Assembly: GCF_034190915.1 (NCBI RefSeq)
Contig: NW_026947484.1
Location: 210,130,657-210,194,656 of the forward strand
Length of the DNA: 64,000 nucleotides
Direction: 5' to 3'
Source: Cavia porcellus
Taxonomy: Eukaryota; Chordata; Mammalia; Rodentia; Caviidae
The notes below the pieces were generated by a model. The model was given only the letters and a program-made list of their open reading frames with translations, was not told the origin of the DNA and ran no database searches. Position numbers and translations under genes: made by a program. Shown piece after piece: positions 36,340-46,554 of this stretch (the first letter of the stretch is position 1; every line of letters begins with the position of its first letter).

Positions 36340-36385
36340 TATTATTTATACATAAAATTTATATGTATTATTTATACATAAAATT
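36340..36385. repeat. Direct repeat of a 20-mer
   Basis: TATTATTTATACATAAAATT occurs at 36340-36359 and again at 36366-36385, separated by six bases. Local AT-rich duplication. Confidence 0.85.
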
Positions 36386-36484
36386 CTTCTAATATGCTTT
36401 TTTCCCATTATTGATTTATTTATTAACATGTCATTTTAGACTCTTATATATTCATTTCATTTTTGTTCCTGGATCATCTTCTAA

Positions 36485-36600
36485 TCATGAGGTACAGATT
36501 TTAATTCCTGTTCTTCAAATAAGGGAACTAAGATTCAGAATGTTTCCATGACTCACCCAGGATCACAGTCACTTAGCTCCAAACATTATCTGTGTTCCAA
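36485..36600 (-). mobile_element. MIR SINE relic, minus strand
   Basis: 'aataagggaactaagattca' and 'gactcacccaggatcacagt' correspond to the reverse MIR core. Partial and diverged. Confidence 0.6.
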
Positions 36601-37574
36601 TTTCCTCATCCTGTGCTCCACGTGGGTGTTGGCTTCCATCTATCCATAGTATGCAAAGTAAACATTTCACAAACAAATAATGAACAAACAGATGAAATAG
36701 AAAATTTACAAATTTGATTGGTCATTGGAGCAGTAATCTTATTTTAACAGCACAAGGGGCATCAATTGTGTAGTAAGGAGCTTTGAATAGAAACCCTGCA
36801 AAGGAACTTTATTCATCTATAAAAAGGTTTCACTTTGATCCCAGGGTGTTGGTGTTTCTTTGGCTTCTGCCCAAATGTTCAGAATATATCACTATTTTCT
36901 TTGGCCTGAGAAGAAAATGAAAATATTATTCTTGTGCACAGAGTCCCAATATCTGATTCTTCTGATAATTCACCGTAATCCCAAATGCATAGCTTTAGCA
37001 ATGCTCCCAAGAATCTCTGAGTCCCTAACTACAAGTCAAGCCACACCAAAGTTGCACAGTGGGCCCTCAGTCCATGTTACTGAATTTGCTTGTCATTTTT
37101 TATGGTTCCTTTGGGAGAATATCACATGTCCAGACCTCCTCCATTTAACTGCCATAGATTTAACATTCTGAGTTGTGTTTTTAAATGTCAGCCTCAGTAA
37201 AGAACTTGCATTAACATATCAAGTTCTAGAAACAGATGCCTTGGTAGAAATGCTAATAGCTTGCTCAATTTCTGGCATACTGTTAGATGAATATTTGAAG
37301 AATGAACCCATGAAGAAATGAGTGCACAGGATAGAATCACTGGAAAAGTATTCATGCAGAATATTGGGCTCCAACAGAACAAGAATGATGATGGAGACAG
37401 GTAGAAAGAGCTTGTCACAATACTGAATGTCGCTTCTTTATGGTTTTAATCATGGTAGATAGTAATAAGACTTTTTCCTTCGTTCAAAACCCCTGATAAT
37501 TATAAAAGGCCAACACTTTATAGTATCACTATGAGTCTTTTAAGACCCTGTGTGATATGCAGAATTGGTCTAGA

Positions 37575-37661
37575 GCCGAGGATTTAGCCCGGTGGCATAA
37601 GTGCCTGCCTTGTAAGCACAGTCATGAGTCTGATCCCCAGTATCAAAAAAAACCAAAAGAC
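37575..37661 (+). mobile_element. ID-type SINE, young subtype, with near-perfect TSD
   Basis: Body runs from 'gccgaggatttagcccggtg' to 'tgatccccagtatc' plus an A-rich tail. A ~15-bp target duplication (CAGAATTGGTCTAGA / CAGAATTGCTCTAGA) flanks it, at 37560-37574 and 37662-37676. It has the 'ggcataagtgcctgcctt' centre of the window's young ID subtype with some decay. It sits immediately upstream of the truncated half-L1 copy. Confidence 0.88.
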
Positions 37662-37683
37662 CAGAATTGCTCTAGAATTGGTC

Positions 37684-38714
37684 TACTATTATGTCAGGAT
37701 AACTTGTGGTGAAACACTATTTTGCTTAAATGGTTATGCTTTGACCTGGGCTGTTTTGTTGTTGTGCCCTCTTTTATCTCAGTCTCCTTTTTTTAAAATT
37801 ATTTTCTTTTTTATTTTTATCTTTTTAATTAAGGGAAAAATAAAAAATAGCAGGATACATTATAGTAACCCACTTTGATTTCCTATTAACTTGATTTGAA
37901 ACCCTGTATAGCCCTCACTGTCTTGCTTTGACTGAATTTCCTCTATTCTGCTTTGCTTGATAGTACCAAGTTCGAAAGTATAGGCAACAACTGTAAAGAC
38001 AATAAGATTCATTATGACGCCCATTCTGGTTGACTGTTATCTTCTTTTAAAGTCCTGTAATGTCTCTAATGTTTTGGTTTTATTCTTTACTGTTTTGTTC
38101 AATTTTATTATAACTGATGATATAGGCAATTCTTTTTAAGATAGCAAGAGGCAGTATGGTAACCATTGTTGATCACCTAGTATTTTGTTTGTTTTTACAT
38201 TATCTGTTATGTCCATCCTTTTGATTTGACTGACTCTGTTCTGTTATGGCACATTTGGTTTTACTCTCTTCAAAAAAAAGTAATAAGAACTGTGGGAGTA
38301 ATAAAACCCAAAATGTGTAATTGTCATTGTACAAGAGAAAGGAAAAGAAAGTGCTCTAAAGAATATAACTGCATATATATTTAAGAGCATAAGATAGATA
38401 ACCATATTACTGAGTTTTGTTGGATCATTGAACAAAACTGTTTCAAGTCTCACTGTTTGAAAGTCTACTTTCACCTGCCTTGCAAGCAGGCGGTCGTGAG
38501 TTCGATCCCCGGTACCGATAAAAATGAAAAAGACAAAAAAAAAAAAAAAAAAAAAGAAAGTCTACTTTATATGCTTTAATTTTGTAGCTTGAACAACTAT
38601 TTCTAAGATAACAATATGTAATCTATTAACTAGTGATTTACTATTATTTTTTTCTGAAATTCTGTATAACTTATACCATTTTTCTGCTTTTTTTTCTCCT
38701 TAAATAAAAAAAAA
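37684..38714 (+). mobile_element. 5'-truncated copy of the half-L1 3' UTR (copy B)
   Basis: Colinear with the 3' UTR of the complete element at 44945-45910. Shared blocks include 'ggtgaaacactattttgctt', 'aatagcaggatacattatag', 'attcattatgacgcccattc', 'ggtaaccattgttgatcacc' and 'acaatatgtaatctattaac'. It ends in AATAAA plus an A run. Truncated within the UTR, so it contains no ORF1. Its colinearity is interrupted only by a SINE at 38472-38555. Non-coding and dead on arrival. Confidence 0.92.
38472..38555 (+). mobile_element. 5'-truncated ID-type SINE nested in copy B
   Basis: Starts mid-element at 'cacctgccttgcaagcaggc', keeps an intact B box (GAGTTCGATCC) and the 'ccccggtaccgat' end, then a long A-rich tail. 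A perfect 13-bp target duplication GAAAGTCTACTTT flanks it (38459-38471 and 38556-38568). The loss of the A-box half shows incomplete reverse transcription. It is younger than the half-L1 copy it interrupts. Confidence 0.95.
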
Positions 38715-41129
38715 ATACTAAAAAGGTGACAAGCATTCAACTGCCCAGAATGGGGCCACTTAACACACATGCTATTTTCCTAGCCCAGGTCTTATCAATT
38801 CTGAGTTACCTGAAATCATATAGTTCTGAATTCTGTGCTCTGTCACCCAAATTCCAGCGAAGAGCAGTTTCTGGCCAGTCAATCTGCTATTTAGTGATAG
38901 CAGGAAGTGGTCACTAACATTCTAAGTAGTTACAACTGTACATGTTGGACAGAGGACACAGGGGTCCACATAGGTATAACAGTAGTTCAGGTAACACAGC
39001 TCTCAGTCTGAAGGAAACGTGATCTGTACTTTGGGGATGTTTAACATTTACTAACTTGCTATCCACACTCAGCATATTTATAGTTCCTCTATGACTAACA
39101 AGTTACTTGCTGACTTTCTACCTGTAATTACTCTCATCTCTGCTTTGTGTTTATATATTTCACTCTTTATGTATCAGAACTGATTTTTTTAAACAAAAGA
39201 CAAAAGTGGAGCACATGGTGGATTCTGACATTTCTTCTTGGAACATTCTGTCACCTGATGATGGAAGAAGGAGACACAGAAGCATGCGTGGAAGAAAGGC
39301 ACAAATTTCCACAGCCAATTGATGTTGACTTTTTCCATGATCCAATGAACCTACCACACTGGTAAATGATGAGGGTTTTTCTTCTTTCAGTTCAAACGCA
39401 GATGAAAGTAGTCTCTCATTATCAAGCTGCACAGGCAAGGCCTTTCCTGGCCCCTTCCAATGAAGACCAAAGAAATAATTCTGATGTGAGTACAAAGTCC
39501 CTGGGGATTGGGCAGCAGCAGTGACCTCTGAGAAGGTGACATCTGAGTGACATTTCTGTCCTGGACAGTGAACATCTGGCTTATTTACCACACAGCTTTA
39601 GTCTGTGCGTTGCCAGATACAATCCTGATCACTTCAACTACAATTTGTGAAGGAATATTCAGAAGACACCATACAAGCAGAAGGTTAAAACATCAAACAA
39701 GGTACTTTTTAAAATACGTGATTTAACCATGCATATTTTTAGTCCCTTAACTTCCTGTTTTAGGAGTGATTTCAAGGCTCAAAAGCCTCCTGGAAAAAGC
39801 AAACCTACCCTCCTACCTGTCTTTCAGGAGCAAATAAGTGGACACAGTAAGATGGAAAGGTGAGGGGAAGACATTTAAATATGGTGAGATTTCTTACCCT
39901 GTCAGCTGATAGGGATCAAAGGGCGATGGATATCTGGGTAGAACTGAATGAGCAAACCTTTAGGGTCCATGGGGCAGAAATAGATGCACAGCCAGAGACA
40001 CAGTCCTAGCAGAAATGCTGCTGGGCATTTCCTCAGGGCCAGAGGTCAAAGTGCTGACACACCATCACAGAAGCATTTGGCTTCTCCTGTCTTTCTCCTG
40101 TCAGTCCTGCATCACCACCACCCAGCTTCCACCCTCTTTTTACAGACACAAACTCTTCATTTGCTTCAGCAGGTACATCCCAGAAGGGAGAGGAAGCAAG
40201 AATTTGCAAAAAAAAAAATTGGTTTCAAGTTGAGTCTTGCAGGATTTCCACAGATAAACACCCTCTAGAATAAGCTCAGATCCCCAAACTGCAAAATAAA
40301 GAAATCAATAATGTATCATAAATATAACAAGAAAACGGGCAGAAGCAGACCTGACTCAAAATGTCAAATAATTGAGATGTCAAAGATATAGCAAAGCTAT
40401 TTATTCAAACAACTTTAGGAATAAAAGAAAGCATCAGAAACATGAGGAAAAAAATAAGGTTGATTTAAAAATAGTCAAGTAAAACTGAAAATATAGTGAC
40501 AAAAATTACAACTGCCCTAACAGAGAATGTTTACAGAAATTCTAATTGGCCTGATGTAGGAAAATTTTGCGGTCTCTCTATGGTCCTTTAAACACAAAGC
40601 TGAAATGCATGATTGGCAGCCTTACAATCATAACTCTTACCTTTTATCTCACTTGATGGTCTCTGTAGTTAGCACTGTGTGAGTGGCACACCACAACATT
40701 ATCTGAGGATCGCTTTGGGCAGAGCAGCAGCAGAGAAAGGGAAAACTTAAACAAGCCTGTATGCGCAGGACAAAGCAAGAGCTTGAGAAATGATAAAGAG
40801 GGTCTTAAGAGTAACTATAGAGAAAGGCAATAATACGTGGCTGGACCAATATTTCATCTGACACCTAATTTTGCAATCAAGGAAAAGGCAGAAGTTGAAG
40901 AATTAGTACTTCATATTCTCAACCCATATTTATATTCCATTAAAAAGTATCTTTTAAGAAAAAGTGAAGTAAAATGCAGTCACTTACATAAAAAATGAGT
41001 TTGCCATTCACAGATCTAAACTGAGACCTCTAAAGTATGTTATTCAAAACACAAAGAGAAATCATTGTAAGGAAAAATCATGGGAAAAACATATGCCAGA
41101 TATGTGGTCTAAATTAAACATTATTGCAT
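38715..41129. other. Intergenic sequence, nothing recognised
   Basis: A 143-codon minus-strand frame (39160-39591) and a 94-codon plus frame (39984-40268) have no recognisable domain, signal peptide or family, and their strands overlap other open frames. 40300-41120 is AT-rich and may be very old LINE. No defined feature is supported. Confidence 0.4.
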
Positions 41130-41138
41130 AATAATTTT

Positions 41139-41160
41139 ATTTTGTTTTTGTTTTTTGGGG

Positions 41161-41192
<32 letters not shown>

Positions 41193-41339
41193 GAGGCAGG
41201 GTCTCACTCTGTAGTTCAGGACGATCCTGAACTCATGAACTCACTATAGAGCCTAGACTGGCCTTGAACTTGCAGCAATCCTCCTACCTCATCCTCCTCA
41301 GTACTGGGACTACAGGCATACACCACCATGCCTGACTAG
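41139..41339 (-). mobile_element. B1 SINE (7SL-derived), minus strand
   Basis: Reverse-oriented B1: a (TTTTG)n/T-rich tail, then 'ttgaggcagggtctcactct', 'agcctagactggccttgaac' (B-box side), 'cagtactgggactacaggca' and 'caccaccatgcctgacta' (5' end). The segment 'cctgaactcatgaactcac' reflects the internal duplication typical of B1. Flanked by a probable 9-bp duplication AATAATTTT (41130-41138, 41340-41348). Confidence 0.9.
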
Positions 41340-41348
41340 AATAATTTT

Positions 41349-42767
41349 TGGAAATTATTGTATCATATGTGTTTGGGATGTGTGTTTGCAACCAAAGCGT
41401 TATTCTACCTAATGATATTTGATGAGTATCACCTAGAAATATTTGATGCTCTGGGTAAATAGTGAACAAATAGTTAAAAATTATTGTACCTGTAAAATCT
41501 GTGTATTAGTGAATGAAAGCAGTAAAAAAACCAAATGAATAAAAGATAGTGATAAGCTCTGTGGAAAAAAATATAGTATAATGATAAAAGGAACAGTAAG
41601 AGCTGGGGAGCCTTTTATACCCTCACATCTGTCTTGCAGTTCACCTATTCTTTTGATGGGTGTCTTATAATACATGGACAATTATGTTAGTGTTTTTATA
41701 TTATTGAAGGAGATTCATACTCTTAGTTTTAACTTATGTATATAAAATTGAGCTCTTAAACCAAAAAATAGGAGTAGAATATTACCTTCGAAATAGGTAT
41801 GAGAAGAATAGATGATAGAACAAAGGAGTAAAAATTGATGTAAGAAAGTCAAGAAGGGAGAAATATATGAAATAGAAAGAAAGACAAGTAGAAAGCTTTA
41901 AAATGGGTTCAATGTAAGTTAAAATATTTCAAAAATTATAGTAAATGAAAGTGGATTGAACTTTCTGGATAAATGACATGAACTCTTAACCTTTGTTACA
42001 AAAAACGAGGTATATACATCCTTTGGATGAAATAGGACTTTAATAAACACAGGACTGTCAAGGATAAAGAGCTGAAATAATTATGGTAAGCAACTATTTA
42101 TGGCTTCTCTGTATTGTATCCATCAAAATAGACTTTTCCTTGAATGCACACATAAAACCAGAATTTAAAACATTATAACACAATGAAAAAGATTTCCGTT
42201 TTCCTGAGTAATGTAATGGTTTTAAATTTGCATAACCGTTCAATTTTCCCAAAACATGTAGAGTAAAACCCAAAGAACCCAGAGGGAAAAGCGACAACTC
42301 TATTCGTTTGTAGAAGATACTGACATGCTCTATTTGGGATTTATTCAGTGAGTAGACCAAGTAGAGCTCTTCCAGATTAGTAAGCATGGAGAGGATTTAA
42401 ATTTTACTGAGATTAGTTAATGAGTATGAAGAATGAGGAAGTTGGGTGTGAAACGTATTGTGTGTAATACTGTCTTCAATCACATGTGGAGTAGTTAGAA
42501 ACATAGTGGCCACTATCTCACAGACATTTTATTCTTCTACAAGAACACAGATCATTGAACAAATAATGCATATGAGATATGAAAGAATGATAACTCGTGA
42601 GAAAAGGCAGCCTGAACGTGAGGGGAGCAGGGTGGGAAGGGGTGTCCAGTTCAGACAGGCAATCCACGCAGACCTCACCAAGGAAGAGGACTTGGGTAAA
42701 GAACAGAGCAGGTGATGAAAGGAACAGCGTCATCCCCAAGGGGAAGCATTTCTGGAAGATGCTGCAA
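41349..42767. other. Intergenic sequence upstream of the half-L1
   Basis: AT-rich and without a recognised gene or repeat until the GC rise at about 42600. The part from 42600 to 42767 is host sequence outside the retrotransposon, since the target duplication starts at 42768. Confidence 0.45.
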
Positions 42768-42781
42768 GAGTGGAGAAGCTG
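42768..42781 (+). repeat. Target-site duplication of the half-L1, left copy
   Basis: GAGTGGAGAAGCTG matches exactly the 14 bases just after the poly(A) tail (45911-45924). Two preceding A residues may extend it to 16 bp but overlap with the tail. The pair defines both ends of one insertion. Confidence 0.95.
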
Positions 42782-43512
42782 TTCCGGGAGAACATGGCGG
42801 ACAGATAACAGCAACTACCGGAGGCTCTCTGAAAGACTCGGCTCAGAAGCCAGGAATGGTGCGGACTAAGGAGACATAAGTCAGTGGAGATATGCTCTGC
42901 TGACTCAGGAACGAACTGGGCTGAGAGAAGCCAACTTGGAATGCAGTCCTGGTGCTAAAACAGGAACAGAAAAGACTCGGTGTGGAGGCTGGAACCGCGC
43001 CATTGTAAGCCGCGATTTGGGTTTCCTGCCGCGTGGCGGCTGGCTGCCTCTACAGTGGCTCAGCAAGGAGAGAGACGCGCGGAAGCTCTGAGAACGGCAA
43101 TCTGCGAACGGCAGGGAGGTGTGCACTGACTTGTGGTGAGGTGAGTGAGAGAAACTGACACTCTACCACAGTTTGACTCCAGCAGAGGACTTTCTGGGCC
43201 CGGGCAGTCCTGCGGGAGCAGGGCGCGGTGGGACTCCAGCCACACATCCCCCTCTCGGGCGGGATTGGTGAAAAGTGCCTGGCCTGCGTGACGCTGCCGG
43301 CAGACCTGGTAGACTGTCCCAACCCAGATCCCAGAGCCTGACGGTGGCCGGGAGGGGAGATGCGTAGGCTGCCTGGTCCGTAACTCCCTGGTGCACAGCG
43401 GTGAGTGGGAACACCTAATCGGAGCAATTCGATCAGGCTGTGGCTGACTGGGAGAGAAGCTGGGCCTCTTATATAAGCTTGCATATATAAGGAACAGAGA
43501 AGAAGAGGCAGC
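42782..43512 (+). promoter_or_regulatory. Half-L1 5' UTR with YY1-like start motif
   Basis: GC-rich leader, distinctly richer in CpG than the flanks. Within 20 bp of the 5' end it has AACATGGCGG at 42791-42800, followed by 'acagataacagc'. This parallels the YY1-binding start of human L1 (AAGATGGCCG followed by a similar ACAGC string), where YY1 fixes the initiation site. An internal RNA polymerase II promoter is therefore inferred. No upstream AUG frame resembles a protein. The antisense strand is open for about 240 codons, which I read as a GC-composition effect. Confidence 0.75.
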
Positions 43513-44565
43513 ATGGGAAGAGGCAGCAACAAGAAAGGCTCCTCGGCCCCCAATTCTGAGAAACAGGCAATAGCAGACACCGCACCAATATACATAAGGC
43601 ACCATATAGAGAGCCTCATAGACCAATTCAGGAATGAAGTTATCAACGACCTGAAGCTAGAAGTATGCAGAATAGTTAGAGAAATGCTAAGTACCACCCA
43701 AGAAAAAACAGGTGGTGGAATGGAAGAACAGAAAAAAAGGGGAGAATTGTTTGATGGAGAAAACAGAGAAAGCATAGAATACGTGAAGCAGGTTCAAAGG
43801 GACTACCAAGATACTAAGAAGTCTATAGAAGACTGGCATAACAGCTTGAAAGAAACTAAGGACAGACTATCTGAACTGGAGGGCAGACTTGTAATATGGG
43901 AGAATGAAATGAAAAACTTCTTAAAAATAACAAAGAAACAAACAGCAATAATACAAAGACAAGAAGATGATAAGAGGATCCATAACTTAAGGATTAAGAA
44001 CATAAAAGAAGAAGTAGGGACACAAACAAGTGAACTACAAAAGCTACTCACAGAAATAATCCAGGAGAATTTTCCTAATTTAGCAAAAGGTAAAGATACT
44101 CGGATGTATGAGGCATACAGGACCCCAGCTACCTACAACCCAAACAGAGCAACACCCAGGCATATAATAATAAAAATTCCAGAAATTCAATACAAGAACA
44201 GAATATTAAAAGCTGTCAGAGACAAGAAACAGACCACCTACAAGGGAACACCCATCAGAATTACAGCAGATTTCTCTGCACAAACCATCAAATCACGAAG
44301 AGCGTGGGGGGAAATAATTCAAGCATTGAAAGATAATAATCTCCAGCCAAGATTGAGATATCCTGCACAACTGTCCCTGGAAATTGATGGAAAAACAAGG
44401 TGCTTCCAGGATAAAGAGGAACTGGGGGAATTTGCAACCACCAATTCAACTCTACAGAGAGTATTGCAGGATATTCTAAAAAAAGAAAAATACAAAGAAT
44501 CCAGAAATAATGGCAGAGAGGCCACAACGAATGGAGCAGAGAACAAAATGAAGAAGACAAACTGA
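43513..44565 (+). CDS. LINE-1-type ORF1 protein (RNA-binding nucleic-acid chaperone), intact
   Basis: 350-residue L1 ORF1p homologue. L1 ORF1p trimerises, coats element RNA and acts as a chaperone in the retrotransposition particle. Visible order: basic N-terminus (1-20), helical and coiled-coil region rich in heptad Leu/Ile (about 85-150), RRM-like core (about 155-245) with ENFPNL at 185-190, RTP and TPRHIIIKIPE at 214-224, then KGTPIRITADFSAQT at 244-258 leading into the C-terminal domain with LQPRLRYPAQLSLE (277-290). A Lys/Asn-rich tail follows to 350. Length is close to the usual mammalian ORF1p (about 340-380). The ATG has A at -3 and G at +4, a strong context. The frame is free of stops and frameshifts, implying youth or selection. 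It is a transposon gene, not a host gene. Whether it is transcribed cannot be seen here. Confidence 0.95.
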   Translation: MGRGSNKKGSSAPNSEKQAIADTAPIYIRHHIESLIDQFRNEVINDLKLEVCRIVREMLSTTQEKTGGGMEEQKKRGELFDGENRESIEYVKQVQRDYQDTKKSIEDWHNSLKETKDRLSELEGRLVIWENEMKNFLKITKKQTAIIQRQEDDKRIHNLRIKNIKEEVGTQTSELQKLLTEIIQENFPNLAKGKDTRMYEAYRTPATYNPNRATPRHIIIKIPEIQYKNRILKAVRDKKQTTYKGTPIRITADFSAQTIKSRRAWGEIIQALKDNNLQPRLRYPAQLSLEIDGKTRCFQDKEELGEFATTNSTLQRVLQDILKKEKYKESRNNGREATTNGAENKMKKTN

Positions 44566-45910
44566 CAGCTACGGACAGAAAAAGAGCTTAACAGAAATGA
44601 GGCAGAGAAGATTGGATGATAGGAACAGCTATTTTGGAGAAAATGACATCTTAATAGGTAATACAGATTTAGTATCATCTTGTTTTGAAGTCTCATCTAG
44701 CTTTTGTCCTTCTGTCTCCAATGGTCTAAATAGGCTGTATCTTATTGGATTTTATTATGTACGATAGTATAAGCAAAAACCTTTTAAAGACAAGGAGATT
44801 ATACAGAAACCATTGTTCATTTTGTTAGTCGATTCTAAATACTCTGTAATGCTGTCATTCTCTTGAATGGTTTTACATTGTTTTGATATACTTAATGCTA
44901 CAGTATACGAAGTTGTACTCAAGGATTTCAAAGAAAGAAACAATATGGTAACTACTTTTAGGTTAGGATTATCTGGTGGTGAAACACTATTCTGCTTAAA
45001 TGGTTATGTTTTGATCTGCGCTGTTTTGTTGTTATGCCCTCTTTTATCTCAATCTCCACTCCATTATTTACTTTTTTATCTTTATCCTTTTAATTAAAGG
45101 GAAAAAAATAGCAGGATATATTATAGTAACCCACTTTGACTTTTCATTACCTTGATTTAAAGCCCTGTATTACTCTCACCATCTGGTTTTTAACTGATGT
45201 TCCCCTATTCTGTTTTGCTGGATAGTATCAGGTTCGAAAGTTTAGGCATCAGCTGTGAAGATAATGAGATTCATTATGACGCCCATTCTTGTTGACTTTT
45301 GTCTACTTTTGAAGACCTACAATGTCTCCAATGTTTTGGTTTTGTCGGTTTTGTTCTTTACTGTTTTGTTCAATTGTATTATAACTAATGATATAGGCAA
45401 TTCTATTAGAGATAGCGGGAGGCATTATGGTAACCATTGTTGATCACCTTGTATTATGTTTTTACATTATCTATTATGTCCACCCTTTTGACTTGACCGA
45501 TTCTGTTCTGTTATGTCACATTTGGTTTTACTCTCTTCCAAAAAAGTAATAAGAACCGTGGGAGCAATGAAACCCAAAATGTGTAATAGTCATGGTACAA
45601 AAGAGAAGAAAAGAAAGTGCTCCAAACTATATAACTGCATTTATATTTAAGTGTATAAGATAGAAAATGATATCACAGAGTTTTATTGGATCAATGAACA
45701 GAACTGTTTGCAGTATCATTGATGGAATGTCCACTTTACAAGCTCTAATTTTGTGACTTGAACAATTATTTCTAAGATGACAATATGTAATCCATTAACT
45801 AGTGATTTCCTACTGTTCATTTTTTTTCTGTAAATCTGTATAACTTGTACCCTTTCCCTGCTTTTTTTTTCTTTTCTCCTTAAATAAAATTAAAAAAAAA
45901 AAAAAAAAAA
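44566..45910 (+). other. Half-L1 3' UTR and poly(A) tail
   Basis: About 1.3 kb of T-rich, stop-dense sequence begins directly after the ORF1 stop. It contains none of the ORF2 motifs seen at 7.2-8.0 kb. AATAAA lies at 45883-45888, just before the tail (45892-45910). Blocks shared with copies at 37.7 kb and 55.2 kb lie from 44945 onward, showing that the 3' part is the recognisable family tag. It presumably carries the signal bound by the reverse transcriptase supplied in trans. Confidence 0.85.
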
Positions 45911-45924
45911 GAGTGGAGAAGCTG
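45911..45924 (+). repeat. Target-site duplication of the half-L1, right copy
   Basis: GAGTGGAGAAGCTG, identical to 42768-42781, immediately after the poly(A) tail. Perfect identity argues for a relatively recent insertion. Confidence 0.95.
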
Positions 45925-46554
45925 AGGGGTGTGTGTGCTCAAAAAATTGCAGCAAGGTGGAGGGTGTGGTTGAAGCCTGGGGCAGAATGACCAAGGGCAA
46001 GAGGTAGTGGAGGTCAGGTCCAGAGATGAGGAAGGGCCTCAAAGGTATTGGAGCAAACACTAATTTTTTCTGTGACTGAGAAAGGACAATATTGGGAGAG
46101 AGGATTTGATCTAATTTGCATTTTATTGATACCACTTTGACTTTTAGGCCATAAGGGAACAAACCACTTGGCTCTTCTGAATCTGAGAAATTATTGCAAC
46201 CTAGAACCTGAAGGTAGCAAAGAGATGCAAAATGACTGGATTCTGGGTTTGTTGTGAAACCGAGTCGATGGGATTTGCTGACAGATTGGATTCAAGTAAG
46301 ACCTCAAGGTGTTTTTGTGCAAACAACTGAAAGGACAGCATTGCTGGTTCCTGACAGCAGAGGCTGTGAGGGGCAGAGGCTCTGTCACAGACATCCTAAT
46401 TACACCTCTGTGAGATGCACTGCTGGCTGGTGCATGTGTGAGTCTGGAGTTCAGGGGACAGTTGTTACCTGAATGCTTTTTATAGCATTATGACGAGGAG
46501 GGCAGACCATCAAGGAAGAAAGTGTAGACAGAAAAAAGATGCAAGGATTGTGTA

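Larger units (their letters stand above)
42782..45910 (+). mobile_element. Complete ORF1-only LINE (half-L1 / HAL1-like), 3.1 kb
   Basis: A structurally complete non-LTR retrotransposon bounded by a 14-bp target duplication and ending in a poly(A) tail. Layout is a ~731-bp GC-rich 5' UTR, an intact 350-codon L1 ORF1-type gene and a ~1345-bp 3' UTR. No ORF2 (endonuclease or reverse transcriptase) remnant is seen between ORF1 and the tail. Known HAL1 elements have this architecture and are thought to rely on L1 ORF2p in trans. An alternative is a one-off internal deletion of a full L1. The full-length 5' end, the intact ORF and other copies of the same 3' UTR in this window favour a family. Confidence 0.9.

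Noticed and set aside
38472..38555. tRNA-like sequence with an intact B box as a tRNA gene
   Set aside because: It is an ID SINE: it has an A-rich tail and target duplications and lacks a full cloverleaf.
39160..39591. 143-codon minus-strand frame
   Set aside because: No recognised family, no splice context, overlaps open frames on the other strand; length is within chance for 64 kb.
43050..43775. 241-codon minus-strand frame (with a 188-codon companion in another frame) as a host gene
   Set aside because: It lies antisense to the 5' UTR and ORF1 of a retrotransposon, has no recognisable domain, and two antisense frames are open at once, which is typical of GC-rich DNA.
44288..44696. Minus-strand frames of 90-125 codons over ORF1
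   Set aside because: Shadows of the ORF1 coding strand; the A-rich sense strand gives hydrophobic antisense frames.
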